A stretch of 21,448 nt of DNA, from positions 1-21,448 of the forward strand of contig NZ_JOIX01000133.1 of assembly GCF_000720175.1 (NCBI RefSeq), given 5' to 3'. The translations under genes were made by a program, and so were the position numbers. The notes below the pieces were generated by a model, which did not search any database, had not been told where the DNA came from, and was given only the letters and a program-made list of their open reading frames with translations. This document shows positions 7,672 to 15,901 of this stretch, one piece after another (position 1 is the stretch's first letter; each line of letters starts with the position of its first letter). The DNA is from Streptomyces sp. NRRL S-337 (GTDB lineage: Bacteria > Actinomycetota > Actinomycetes > Streptomycetales > Streptomycetaceae).

Positions 7672-8078
7672 GTGGCTACCTGGTCCCCGACCGTTTCGAC
7701 GTTCTCGCCTTCAACGGCGACCAGCAGGCCGACGCCGTCCTGCGCTGGGAAGGCGAGAACCACGATTTCACCGTGACCGCCGACGGCCCTTGGGGAAATG
7801 TCACCGGCCGGGCAGAGGACTGCTTCGAGGCGCTCATCCGCATCCGCGAGCAGATCGAACCCCAGGGGTGGCTCCTGGGTGTCAACGGCTCGCGTCGCGA
7901 CACCTGGCCCTCCGGGATGTGCCGCGGGACCGGGGGGTTCCTCGTCTACCGACTCAGGCCCGGGCTTCGCCCCACCAGCGCCGATCGCATCCAGACATTC
8001 CAACCCGCACCCCGCGAGACGCTGGCCACCGTCGCCGAGCAGGTCGCCTTCGAAGAGCAGTGGAGCCAGTCGCTGTGA
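7668..8078 (+). CDS. Small cytoplasmic protein, probable immunity protein for the ADPRT
   Basis: A 136-residue soluble protein without signal or membrane segment: MSGYLVPDRFDVLAFNGDQQ, DGPWGNVTGRAEDCFEALIR, GWLLGVNGSRRDTWPSGM, and a C-terminal helix ETLATVAEQVAFEEQW. I do not recognise a named family. I chose the ATG at 7668 because it overlaps the toxin stop as ATGA and has GAAGGA (7654-7659) eight bases before it; an in-frame ATG at 7659 has no room for a ribosome-binding site. Its stop overlaps the next GTG start as GTGA, so toxin, this gene and the SseB-BTAD gene are translationally coupled. A small gene directly after a toxin domain is the standard position of an immunity gene; that role is inference. 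Confidence 0.75.
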   Translation: MSGYLVPDRFDVLAFNGDQQADAVLRWEGENHDFTVTADGPWGNVTGRAEDCFEALIRIREQIEPQGWLLGVNGSRRDTWPSGMCRGTGGFLVYRLRPGLRPTSADRIQTFQPAPRETLATVAEQVAFEEQWSQSL

Positions 8079-10555
8079 CCACCCCGTCCAGCTCTGCCCC
8101 CGCCGTTCCCCCGGTCACCGAGGCTCTGCGTGCCCAGGCCGCACAGCAGCGCGGCGGCTACGTGTACGCGATCGACCCGTACTTCAACCCCGAGGGCGCC
8201 GTCCCCCCATACGGCATCGTCGGCGGCTGGTCCGTCGACAGCTCCGGCCAGCTCGTTTCGTTCACGCACAACCAGAACTACCGCCCGTCGCCGATGGCGT
8301 TGGAGTTTCCGCCCCCTGTCACCGCCCTGGACGAAGCCTTGCAGCGCGCCGTCACCGGTTATGGCAGCGAGCAGGAACTCCTCGCGGCCTTCCGCGACGC
8401 CACGCTCATCCTGTTCGCCCAGGAGGGGCAGACCGGCCTCTACACCGTCGTCGAGGACGACGGCAGCCGCTACATCCCGGCCTTCACCCACCCCACCCAC
8501 GCCCCCGACACCTGGCACCAGTGGCAAGAGACCATCGGCCGTCACCTCGCCGCCACCGGCCTCCCGATCCGCCTCAACCCCGGCCACCGCATCAGCCTGA
8601 CCATCCCGGGCGATCCGGGGAATCAGGCCGATGGCGAAAACGCCAGCCCCAATTCGCCGTCCTCCACCTCTCCCTCCGGCCTCCCCGAGGCCCTCATGGG
8701 TGCCCCGCTGCTCTCCGCCGGCCTGCTCGCGGCGCTCGGCCGCCGAAGCCGCACGGCCCCGTGGCAGTCCGCCATGGGCGCCAAGGGCCGCACCCCGGAG
8801 CTTCGCCGGCCGACGGGTGTCGCCGCCGATACCCAAGATGCGCTGCTCGTCGGGGCTGACCTGCAGGCCGTACGCGATCTCGACCATGCCCTGAGGGGAC
8901 TGGCGTCCGCCTTGACCGTCGAATCGCGCACCCTGCCGACCGTCTACGTTGCCCGGCTCACCGACAGCGAGCTCAACCTCCAGCTCGCCCATCCCGCAGG
9001 TAAGCCCCCAGCGCCATGGCAGCGCGGCCAGAACGAGACGTTCTGGCGCATCCAACGGGCCGACATCCCGGTGCACGAAACAGACACCGGCACTGCCGCC
9101 CCCTACCCGGGCCTGGTCAGCCTCGGCAGCCTCGAGGGCGCGCGCCTGCTGCTGAACCTCGAAGCCGTCCCCGGACTCGTCTCACTCACCGGCACGCACG
9201 CGGACCGGAGTGCCGTCCTCACGTCGGTCGCCGCGGAACTCGCCACCAGCGGCTGGTCGGACCGAATGACAGTCACCCTCGTCGGCTTCGGCACGGAACT
9301 CACCACGCTCGACCCCACCCGCGTCAGCCACTTCGACGACGTCGGAGCCCTCCTGGAAACCATGGACGCTGAAACCCGGGAGCGGCGCGGTGACCTCGCC
9401 ACGGCGGGCCACGACTCCGTACTCACCGGCCGCACCGGCTCCGCACAGCACACCCAATGGGCGCCCCACCTGGTCCTCCTCGCCGCACAGCCGACCGAGG
9501 ATCAGGCAGCGAAGATCGCCGAGCTCGCTGCCGACTCCGGCCGACTGGGCATCAGCTACCTGGCCGCCACCGAGGAGAACGGCCTGCCAGGCGCGACCTG
9601 GAAACTCGAAATCACCCCCGACGGGCGCCTCCTGGCCCCATCCCTCGACCTGGAACTGCAAGCACAGCTCCTGCCCCAGGCCCAGCACGATGCCGTGGTC
9701 CAGCTCTTCGCCGGCGCCGCACCCGACGACGACCGCGACCCGGACCCCGGCACCCCGCAGTTCATGGTTGACATCACCTCGAGCGGACGACCCGCGGTGT
9801 ACGCACGGCTGGTCGGCACCTACGAGATCACCGGCCTCGACGCACCTGACGCCGAGCACAGCTCGCTTCTCCACGAGGCACTGGTCATGCTCCTGCTCCA
9901 TCGCGAAGGAGTGCATCCGCGCGTTCTGGCCTCCGGACTGTGGCCCCGCGGCGTGACCGAAGAGGTCCGTGACGCCCTCATCGAACGCCTGCGAACCTGG
10001 CTGGGGAGCGACCCCGACGGAACCCCGCGGCTCGGCACCGACACCACCGGCCGGCTGGCCCTCGCGCCGTCCGTCGTCTCCGACCTCGACGTGCTCCGCA
10101 CCCTCCACTACGAGGCCACCGCGGGCAGAGGCGCAAGTAACGCACAGATACGGGAACGCCTGCTCAACGACGCCCTGGCACTGGTCCGCGGCCCCCTGCT
10201 CGCCAACCGCCCACAGGGCCGCTACACCTGGCTTTCCCACGAGATCATCGAGGCCCAGCTGTCCCTACTGGTGGCAGACGTCGCACTGGCCCTGTCCACC
10301 CACCACTTGAAGGCCGGCAACCCGACACCAGCGCTCAACGCCCTCAATACGGCCTTGACCACCACGCCGACGGACGAACGACTCTGGAACGAACTTCTAC
10401 GCGCCGCCCACGCCACAGGCGATACGGCCGAGCTCGAATCAACAGCAGCATCGCTCATCGCCCGCAATCACGAGCACAGCGGCGGCGCCCGTAGCCTCCC
10501 ACCCCGCACCGAGGCCCTCCTCGACGAGCTCTTGCCGTCCTGGCGTGACGCCTAG
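8075..10555 (+). CDS. SseB-like / BTAD fusion protein, type VII secretion-associated
   Basis: 826 residues from GTG at 8075. Residues 28-180 (YVYAIDPYFNPEGAVPPYGI ... RLNPGHRISLTIPGD) resemble the SseB-like proteins encoded beside type VII secretion genes in Streptomyces. A Ser/Pro linker (185-205) is followed by a short hydrophobic stretch LMGAPLLSAGLLAALGRRSR (207-226). About 235-590 resembles the middle of large LysM/BTAD membrane proteins, with PYPGLVSLGS, SWSDRMTVTLVGFG-like and WAPHLVLLA segments. About 598-665 is a winged helix (LHREGVHPRVLASGLWPRGV ... RLRTWLG), and about 665-790 is a TPR-like bacterial transcriptional activator domain. The usual N-terminal TM pair and LysM are replaced by the SseB-like part. 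The frame is open upstream far beyond the start, but coding similarity begins at 8075. Family calls are from memory. Confidence 0.7.
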   Translation: MTTPSSSAPAVPPVTEALRAQAAQQRGGYVYAIDPYFNPEGAVPPYGIVGGWSVDSSGQLVSFTHNQNYRPSPMALEFPPPVTALDEALQRAVTGYGSEQELLAAFRDATLILFAQEGQTGLYTVVEDDGSRYIPAFTHPTHAPDTWHQWQETIGRHLAATGLPIRLNPGHRISLTIPGDPGNQADGENASPNSPSSTSPSGLPEALMGAPLLSAGLLAALGRRSRTAPWQSAMGAKGRTPELRRPTGVAADTQDALLVGADLQAVRDLDHALRGLASALTVESRTLPTVYVARLTDSELNLQLAHPAGKPPAPWQRGQNETFWRIQRADIPVHETDTGTAAPYPGLVSLGSLEGARLLLNLEAVPGLVSLTGTHADRSAVLTSVAAELATSGWSDRMTVTLVGFGTELTTLDPTRVSHFDDVGALLETMDAETRERRGDLATAGHDSVLTGRTGSAQHTQWAPHLVLLAAQPTEDQAAKIAELAADSGRLGISYLAATEENGLPGATWKLEITPDGRLLAPSLDLELQAQLLPQAQHDAVVQLFAGAAPDDDRDPDPGTPQFMVDITSSGRPAVYARLVGTYEITGLDAPDAEHSSLLHEALVMLLLHREGVHPRVLASGLWPRGVTEEVRDALIERLRTWLGSDPDGTPRLGTDTTGRLALAPSVVSDLDVLRTLHYEATAGRGASNAQIRERLLNDALALVRGPLLANRPQGRYTWLSHEIIEAQLSLLVADVALALSTHHLKAGNPTPALNALNTALTTTPTDERLWNELLRAAHATGDTAELESTAASLIARNHEHSGGARSLPPRTEALLDELLPSWRDA

Positions 10556-10591
10556 TAGTGCAATTGCGTTTGTGGTGACGAGGTCACGGCT

Positions 10592-10706
10592 CTATGGACT
10601 GTGGCCTCGTTGTTTGTAGTGGCTTTGGCGGGCTTGGTGTTGTTGGCGGCGTCGCCAGATCGACCAGTGCAGGACGTGCTTGGTGGTGTGGTAGCGGGAC
10701 GGTCGG
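10592..10706 (-). pseudogene. C-terminal tail of an IS transposase
   Basis: The minus strand reads RYHTTKHVLHWSIWRRRQQH, then QARQSHYKQRGHSP, and stops at TAG (10594-10592). This basic HWSxWRRRxQxxARxxHY ending is typical of a group of Streptomyces IS transposases. Only about 38 residues are left. The upstream junction falls at about 10700, right at the 3' end of the cell-wall hydrolase pseudogene. The short stretch 10556-10591 may hold the IS end, but no matching inverted repeat was found. The family of the IS was not determined. Confidence 0.5.
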
Positions 10707-10707
10707 A

Positions 10708-11475
10708 TCAGCGCAGTCCGGCGAAGAGATCGTTCTCGGGTACGGCCGTGCCGGTGGCGTCCTTGACGCGTACGAAGGTCTCCATGCTCATCAGCTCGCT
10801 GAACCTCTCCTTGCCCATCTTGAGGAAGAAGATGTTCTCGCCCTGACTGGCGTGCGCGGCCAGGGCATCGAACTTCTGACCGCTGAATGCGGTGGTGTCC
10901 CCTGGTAGACGGCGTACGAGATCAGACCACTGCAGTCGAAGCCTCCGCCGGGCTTGCGGTAATGGTGCCGCCGCCCCATACATAGGGGACACCGAACTGG
11001 GTGAGTGCGGCCTTGACGATCGCATTGGAGGGTCCGTCGACGTTCGCCCCGGGGCCGCTGGGCTGCGCTGTCGCGGAGAGCCTGGCCTGGGCGAGCACTT
11101 CTCGCACGTACCAGTCGGCGTGGTTGTAGGAGTAGATCGCCCCATACAGCCCCTGGCTGGTACCGGTCTTGGAGCCGTTGGCGCACAGTATCCGTGCTGA
11201 CGCATACGCCGCGTCGGTGGCGTCCCAGGGGCTGGGTGGGTTGGCTCCGCCGGGTGGGACCGGGTAGCCCACCCCGCGAACGTGGCCGGACGGAACTGCA
11301 TCGGCCCACCGCGCCCGCGGGCGAGCGCATAGTGGGGTGGCGGGCGTGGTCGGTCTCGACCTTGCCGATAGCCGCGAGCACCGACCAGTCCAGCCCGCGG
11401 CAGGTGGGCCAGCGTCGCTCCCGCAATCACCCCAACAACCGAAACGGCCCGCCGCAGAAACCGACGGACCGTCAC
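10708..11475 (-). pseudogene. Lytic transglycosylase / NlpC-P60 hydrolase, multiply frameshifted
   Basis: Pieces of one protein lie in order but in different frames on the minus strand. They are an N-terminal membrane anchor MTVRRFLRRAVSVVGVIAGA (frame of 11475), GLDWSVLAAIGKVETDHAR of a transglycosylase (second frame), GGPMQF (first frame), then DAAYASARILCANG and YNHADWYVREVLAQA (third frame) up to VPYVWGGGT, and GGFDCSGLISYAVYQG with the NlpC/P60 catalytic Cys (second frame). The last 60 residues, GQKFDALAAHASQGENIFFL to PENDLFAGLR, are in the first frame and do not look like NlpC/P60 but like the end of another gene. At least four frame changes make this a clear pseudogene. Such bifunctional wall hydrolases are common in actinobacterial conjugative elements. 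Confidence 0.8.
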
Positions 11476-11649
11476 GAAAGATCGAGGTTAGTATTTCGAG
11501 TTCACCGTGTGACGCACGGGAGTCGAGGGCACCGCGATACATGCCGATTCGATGGGCCACCCTCATGGCGCCATGAGCTTGTATGAGCCAACCGGCACCC
11601 GACCGTCCTCTTCCTGACTCTGCCATCTCAAGGAAATCGGGGGATTTCA

Positions 11650-12765
11650 GTGGCGACACCGTCGCAACCGCAGCCGCAGCCGGACCCGTCCCAAGCTCCT
11701 CAGCCCGTCCAGCAGCAGACGCCACAACCCCCCGGCTACGGGCAACACGCTGCGCAGCCTCCCCAGCCCGTGGCCTCGGGGCAGTGGCAGGCACAGGGCT
11801 ACGAGCAACCGACCGCCTGGGGACAGGTCCCGGCAGGTGGCCCGCATCCGGCCTGTCGGATCTGTGGCGCCATACCTGCTGCGGACGTGACCGTTCGCGG
11901 CCACCAGGGCATTCTCATCATGATGCGGTTCCTGAGTCTGAAGGGCCCCTTCTGCCGGAATTGCGGCACAGCCGTGCTGCGCGAGATGACTGGGAAGACA
12001 CTCTGGCAAGGCTGGTGGAGCCCGTTCTCCTTGGTTGCCTTCACCCCTTTCACACTGATCTCGAATCTCACGGTCAGAGCCAAGCTCAACAAGCTCCCAC
12101 CACCGGTTCCAGGGCAGCCCGGCCAGCAGCTCGATCCGGGAGTACCGCTGCGCCGACGACCCGCCGCTTTGGGGGCGTTGATCCCCTTGGCCTGGGTGCT
12201 GTTCCTGGCCATTCAGTACGCGATTCACCCCGCCGACGCCGCGACCAGCGAAAGCGTCACCAACGGAGCCGGAAGGCCCCGCGCCGCTCTCAAGCTGGGG
12301 CAGCCAAGCCCGGAAGCCCAGGAAGTCCGGGACAACGACATGAAGCCCGGCAAGTTCGTCATCACGCCGCAGCGTGTCGTCATGGGCAAACCTTCGGACC
12401 TCGATGAGTTGGACGAGCTGGACGAGGAGAAGAAGTACAACGGGGCCACACTGGCGTGGGTATACGTGAACGCGAAGCTGGTCGGTGGCGACACCCCGCT
12501 CAGCGGGCCCACGGTGACGACGGACAGGGTCGGGTTGCTCTCCGAGGGCGGCCGCCAGGGGACACCGTTGACCTTCATCGAAGCCCTGAAGAGCAGGCCC
12601 GCCGACTGTCAGCCTGAGAAGATCAACACCACCTGGCGGAAGGGCGAGGACCACACCCTGTGCGTACCCTTCGTGGTACCGAAGGACCGGAAAGTCACGA
12701 CTGTCACGTACTCCCGCAACACCCTCGAATACTCGCCCCGGTTGAAGTGGACCGTCGATTCGTGA
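11650..12765 (+). CDS. Zinc-ribbon protein with two TM helices and an outer domain
   Basis: 371 residues. A Gln/Pro-rich N-terminus (1-66) precedes a zinc ribbon with Cys69/Cys72 (CRICG) and Cys102/Cys105 (CRNCG) around a hydrophobic segment. A first membrane stretch lies at about 122-140 (WSPFSLVAFTPFTLISNL) and a second at about 172-192. The C-terminal 180 residues would then lie outside the cell; they contain a DELDELDEE acidic run (251-260) and two Cys (320, 338) that could form a disulfide. The start is GTG at 11650 with GGGGGA (11638-11643). This is a widespread Streptomyces protein of unknown role. It follows the wall-hydrolase remnant divergently, and nothing nearby fixes its job. Confidence 0.85.
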   Translation: MATPSQPQPQPDPSQAPQPVQQQTPQPPGYGQHAAQPPQPVASGQWQAQGYEQPTAWGQVPAGGPHPACRICGAIPAADVTVRGHQGILIMMRFLSLKGPFCRNCGTAVLREMTGKTLWQGWWSPFSLVAFTPFTLISNLTVRAKLNKLPPPVPGQPGQQLDPGVPLRRRPAALGALIPLAWVLFLAIQYAIHPADAATSESVTNGAGRPRAALKLGQPSPEAQEVRDNDMKPGKFVITPQRVVMGKPSDLDELDELDEEKKYNGATLAWVYVNAKLVGGDTPLSGPTVTTDRVGLLSEGGRQGTPLTFIEALKSRPADCQPEKINTTWRKGEDHTLCVPFVVPKDRKVTTVTYSRNTLEYSPRLKWTVDS

Positions 12766-12939
12766 AGAGATCGGGTCCGCGCCAGTAGCCAGGTGACTCT
12801 CGAACTGCTGTGTAGATTCCGATTTGATCTGTCGCGGTCCGACGTTGTGACCAGCGGACTCAGGCCGGTGTCCAGACGGTTTGTCAGCGGTTCCGTCCGA
12901 CCGATCTGTCGTTTTCCTCAGAGCGTTGGCTGACCGTCG

Positions 12940-13224
12940 GGTTCGTGGGGGCAAGGTGTCCGACAACTTGTCGTCGCCTATCGGGTCCTCGCCGTCGGTG
13001 GTCTGCACGGTGCCGGTGTCCGGGTCGATGCCGGTAGCGACCTGCCCCAGACCGAGCGAGGGGGAGTCCATGAAGAGCAGCCGGCCGTGGTCGTCGACGT
13101 CGTTGCTCAGCTGCTCCCCGGCCGCCAGGATCTCCGCCTGACTGACGGCGCGGTCGTCGATGTGGAACCGCTGACGCGGCGGCTGCTGGTTGCCGCGCTG
13201 CTTCTGGGGCTTGAAACGTCCCAT
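12940..13224 (-). pseudogene. Unrecognised minus-strand gene, 5' part only
   Basis: ATG at 13224 has a strong AAGGGGGGG ribosome-binding site upstream and opens with the basic MGRFKPQKQRGNQQPPRQRF, followed by a well-formed hydrophilic sequence to about DGEDPIGDDKLSDTLPPRT (near 12940). After that the frame stays open only because it runs antisense to the zinc-ribbon gene, and the composition becomes disordered, so the natural 3' end seems lost. I do not recognise the family. If the whole open frame were translated it would be 525 residues, which I consider an artefact. The boundary at 12940 is approximate. Confidence 0.4.
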
Positions 13225-13701
13225 CGAGGACCCCCCCTTGGTGTGTGATCAGCCAAGCCTCAGCCAGGCGCGAGCGGCGGCACAAGACCGCCTCACGCCA
13301 ACACGCGGCCGAACGGCAAGAGGCCCCCTGCACTGCCAGGGGCCCCGCCGGAGACGGTGCCGGTCATGGCAGGAAGTCCTTCTGCCACTGGGGAGGAGCG
13401 GGTCATCATCCCGTGCCGGCAAGACGGGCTGTGGAAGGCGCAATTCTCTCGGCACCCCGCTCGATCGCGGAGTTGCGCGGCTAACTCGCGGGTCCTGCAT
13501 GGTGCTCCCGCCATCCACGAGCAGCACCTCTGAGCCTGCTGTCCAATGCTCGCGAATCTCGACGAAAGCCCGCTCTGACGTGGCAGTTCGGCAAATTCGC
13601 GAAATCTGGATCGGCTCGGAGACCGCGGCGAGGGTGGCACCCGCCCGCACCACCAGAGTGCGCCGCCGGTGCACACAGCACCACGATCGAGAGAGAGCCC
13701 C
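13225..13701. other. Gap of 477 bases between divergent genes
   Basis: No supported gene. It must hold the promoters of the flanking divergent genes, but I could not place boxes with confidence. A minus-strand stretch at about 13490-13655 reads TLAAVSEPIQISRICRTATS and on to VLLVDGGSTMQDP; it looks protein-like but has no start, stop context or recognised family. A hairpin lies at 13322-13345. Confidence 0.4.
13322..13345. terminator. GC-rich hairpin, possible terminator
   Basis: Arms GGCCCCCTG and CAGGGGCC flank the loop CACTGC, with one bulged C. No T-tract follows on either strand. It could end a now-lost minus-strand gene upstream of 13224. Confidence 0.4.
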
Positions 13702-14136
13702 ATGACAATCACCCCTACGAACCGTCAGACGCCCGCTCAACCCGATCTGATGGCCCCGCCGGTGCCTGTTCCCGTACCGGCGCCGTTCGTTCCTCCTACG
13801 CACCTTGAGGCGCCCTCCGATGGCCCGTCGCCGGTGACGGCTTACGCGGTGGCCTACGGGGGTTCAGCGACCGCCTATGCGGTTGCCCCCGGTGCGGCAG
13901 CGCTCTCCGAGGTCGGCTCCATGCCGCCGACTGCGGTGCCGCCCGCGGCCGGGCGCCGTTCGCGTGGCCCAGCAGCGGCGGCGGCACTGGCTGTTGCAGC
14001 GGTGGGCTGCGGGGCACTGTCGCTGCTCTTTCCGTCGCTGGTGCAGGTCTTTCAGATAGCCGGCAGTGCGGCCAGCGTCGCTGCTGCGGGTGTGGCGTTG
14101 AGCGGGCTCGTTGGCCGGCGGGATGGTGATCGGTAG
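13702..14136 (+). CDS. Small Pro/Ala-rich protein with two C-terminal TM helices
   Basis: 144 residues from ATG 13702, chosen because GAGAGAG lies just upstream; an earlier in-frame ATG at 13669 lacks one. Residues 1-88 are Pro/Ala-rich and low-complexity, with a TAYAVA motif twice (46-51 and 57-62). Residues of about 90-112 and 115-137 are two hydrophobic helices separated by a short turn, and the protein ends in RRDGDR. Size and layout recall the small hydrophobic plasmid-spread (Spd) proteins of actinomycete conjugative elements, but no sequence match supports that. Role unknown. A clear terminator follows at 14147. Confidence 0.65.
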   Translation: MTITPTNRQTPAQPDLMAPPVPVPVPAPFVPPTHLEAPSDGPSPVTAYAVAYGGSATAYAVAPGAAALSEVGSMPPTAVPPAAGRRSRGPAAAAALAVAAVGCGALSLLFPSLVQVFQIAGSAASVAAAGVALSGLVGRRDGDR

Positions 14137-14504
14137 TTGTGGTGGTGGCTCGAGCCCGCGTTGGGCTGGAGCCGCTCTTTTTCTGCCTGTGCACTGACGT
14201 GATGAACCAGTTCGGACGGTAGCCCCGCAAGAGAGACAGCCGGCAGAGTCCGGAACGCGATGTTCGCGAGATCCAACCGCGCCAGCAAGGGGCCGACAGC
14301 CCCATGTTCGGCCACGTGCCGGAGGGCCTGCGGATCCCGCGGCACGGACCTGGCCGGCCCCGCATCGGCCGGATCGCGTCCGCGGTGACACTTGCGGGTG
14401 GCGACTTCGACCAGCCCGTTACGACGGTAGCTCTGTGTCGACCGTTGACCGCATTCTTGGAACCGGGTTTCTTGCCTGTCCCTGACCGGGCAGACTGGCG
14501 ATCC
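14137..14504. other. Gap of 368 bases
   Basis: Contains the terminator at 14147-14173 for the preceding gene. On the minus strand a protein-like stretch (VAEHGAVGPLLARLDLANIA, then FRTLPAVSLAGLPSELVHHV, near 14160-14330) has no start or recognised family and may be a gene scrap. A TTGACC at 14445-14450 could be a -35 box for the next gene, but no good -10 is found at the right distance. Confidence 0.35.
14147..14173 (+). terminator. Rho-independent terminator
   Basis: Arms GGCTCGAGCCC and GGGCTGGAGCC enclose GCGTT with one G-G mismatch, followed by CTCTTTTTC. The T-run directs it to the plus strand, ending the 13702 gene. Confidence 0.7.
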
Positions 14505-15071
14505 ATGAGTGACACCGTTGCAGTTGCGCTCATCACGGCATCGTCGACGCTGCTGGGTGGTGGCCTCGCAGCTTTCGCCGCCGCGAGGACGACGAACAGG
14601 CAACTGGGAGTTCAGGAGAGGCAGGCGGAGCTGGATCGCGGCGAGCAGCGAGCAGCGCGCCGACGGGAGCTTCGTCGCGATGTATATCTGCAGTTCCTCA
14701 ACCAGCTTGACGGCCTGTATCGCGACCTGACTGCCGCTTGGGCAGGCCCCGGCCCATCAGGAGCAAACTCGATCGTCGAACGATTCAGGGACCGAGCATG
14801 GCAGTTGAGGGAAAAAGCAAACCTCATAGCATTGGAGGGCCCCACAAGCGTCGCGATCGCAGCGGAGACAGCCGTCCGATGTGCCCTCGACCAGGTGAAC
14901 GCGTTGGACCAGCTCGCGACAGCCGCAGCCGAGAGCGGCAGGACCGAAGCCCTCATGGATCTTGATGAAGAGAGATGGGCGGCACTCTCCGACCATCTCC
15001 GGCGGATGCATCAGGACTTTCTGGAACGAGCCCGCGCCGTACTGGGAGGAGATCTGCCTGGCGACGCCTGA
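14505..15071 (+). CDS. One-TM helical protein, member A of a local family
   Basis: 188 residues from ATG 14505 (MSDTVAVALITASSTLLGGG). Residues 6-27 form one membrane helix, after which an Arg/Glu/Gln-rich, coiled-coil-like helix runs (TNRQLGVQERQAELDRGEQR). The rest is helical and cytoplasmic: RRDVYLQFLNQLDGLYRDL, ALEGPTSVAIAAETAVRCAL, and a C-terminal helix DHLRRMHQDFLERARAVL. The same order of motifs appears in the proteins at 15569-16175 and 20725. A longer frame from 14304 exists, but its first 67 residues are not protein-like. The family is not one I can name. Anchored helical proteins of this kind can be membrane effectors or sensors; that is speculation. Confidence 0.75.
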   Translation: MSDTVAVALITASSTLLGGGLAAFAAARTTNRQLGVQERQAELDRGEQRAARRRELRRDVYLQFLNQLDGLYRDLTAAWAGPGPSGANSIVERFRDRAWQLREKANLIALEGPTSVAIAAETAVRCALDQVNALDQLATAAAESGRTEALMDLDEERWAALSDHLRRMHQDFLERARAVLGGDLPGDA

Positions 15072-15240
15072 GACTGCCGATCAACCGGTACGCCTGCGCC
15101 CTGCTGATCCCGAACTCGGCATGCGCGTACTCGCCCCACCCGCTGTGTCCAAGGGCGCACCCACACCTGTGCCCGGTGCGCGACACGCACCCGCTGCGCC
15201 AGAACCACGGCGACGTACCGGGCCTCACCGATCGTGTCAC
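15070..15240 (-). pseudogene. Fragment of an HTH protein
   Basis: The minus strand has RDTIGEARYVAVVLAQRVRV and on to RAQVWVRPW in one frame (about 15240-15140), then WGEYAHAEFGISRAQAYRLI (helix-turn-helix) in another frame (15138-15070). Together they resemble one Streptomyces DNA-binding protein split by a frameshift near 15140. Start and C-terminal part are missing. It overlaps the stop of the 14505 gene by a few bases, consistent with a recombination joint there. Confidence 0.45.
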
Positions 15241-15313
15241 GCAGCTCATCGCCTCAGCCACTGTGCCTCAGCGCGGCCCACCGGCCGGAGCGGCCGACCC
15301 TGCTCTGGACCAT

Positions 15314-15470
15314 TCAGGGTAGCCATCTGTCCATGGTGCGCCCGTCAAAGTGCGCGGGAGGACGACCGGGGCGGGCCTCGCAGGCGGACTGGATGGCGGC
15401 GGTGAAGTTCGCCGCCACGACGGCGGCCTCGCCGGTCGTGCCGTCGAGGCCGCCGCCGTGGCAAGAGGCC
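15314..15470 (-). pseudogene. 3' end of an unrecognised minus-strand gene
   Basis: The minus strand reads CQFGASCHGGGLDGTTGEAA and on through NFTAAIQSACEARPGRPPAH to a TGA at 15316-15314. Nearly every codon ends in G or C, as in real Streptomyces genes. No start is found upstream and the family is unknown. The flanking stretch to 15568 shows nothing else. Confidence 0.35.
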
Positions 15471-15568
15471 CCGAACTGGCACGCGGTTCGGCAACAGGAG
15501 CGTGCGTGTCGTGCGTCAGGTGCGCAACGAGTCGTACGCCGAAGCCGGTGTACGTCCAGCCTGCGGGA

Positions 15569-15901
15569 ATGGACAAGTTGATCGAGCTGATGAACAGCTC
15601 GCTCCTCTCCGGGGCGGTCATTGCCGTCCTGGCGTCATGGCTGACCAGCCGTGCCCGCAACCGCCAGGACCAACAGGCCGAGATCGGAGCCCTGCGGGTA
15701 CAGGCGGATGCGATGACGGTGGCAGTGGTGGAACTTCAGGCCGCAGTCGCCGCCAACCGACTGTTGTGGGACGGGCCAGCCGAGCGTGCGCGCTCATTCC
15801 TGCTGGCCGTGATGGCCGCTGCCGACGGCGCCGCCCGGGCCCGGATCGCCGGCGGAACCCACGCGCAAAGCGCCCAGGTGGGATTCGGGCGTGCGGGCTG
15901 A
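15569..15901 (+). CDS. One-TM helical protein, member B, first part
   Basis: 110 residues from ATG 15569 (MDKLIELMNSSLLSGAVIAV). Residues 10-27 are a membrane helix, followed by a Gln/Ala-rich coiled-coil-like helix RNRQDQQAEIGALRVQADAM and further helices to a TGA at 15899-15901. The next frame begins 11 bases before this stop and continues the expected helical protein, so the pair most likely represents a single gene of about 200 residues broken by a one-base shift near 15885-15895; reading FG directly into VRAELL restores it. A genuine overlapping pair is the alternative. Topology matches the 14505 protein. Confidence 0.5.
   Translation: MDKLIELMNSSLLSGAVIAVLASWLTSRARNRQDQQAEIGALRVQADAMTVAVVELQAAVAANRLLWDGPAERARSFLLAVMAAADGAARARIAGGTHAQSAQVGFGRAG

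Noticed and set aside
6575..8074. Plus frame upstream of the SseB-BTAD gene that stays open for 500 codons
   Set aside because: It reads through antisense hydrolase, a hydrolase scrap and off-frame toxin and immunity DNA. The GTG at 8075 with GTGA coupling is the real start.
11647..12930. Continuation of the 13224 minus-strand frame
   Set aside because: Runs antisense to the zinc-ribbon gene, which has better codon use and conserved Cys motifs.
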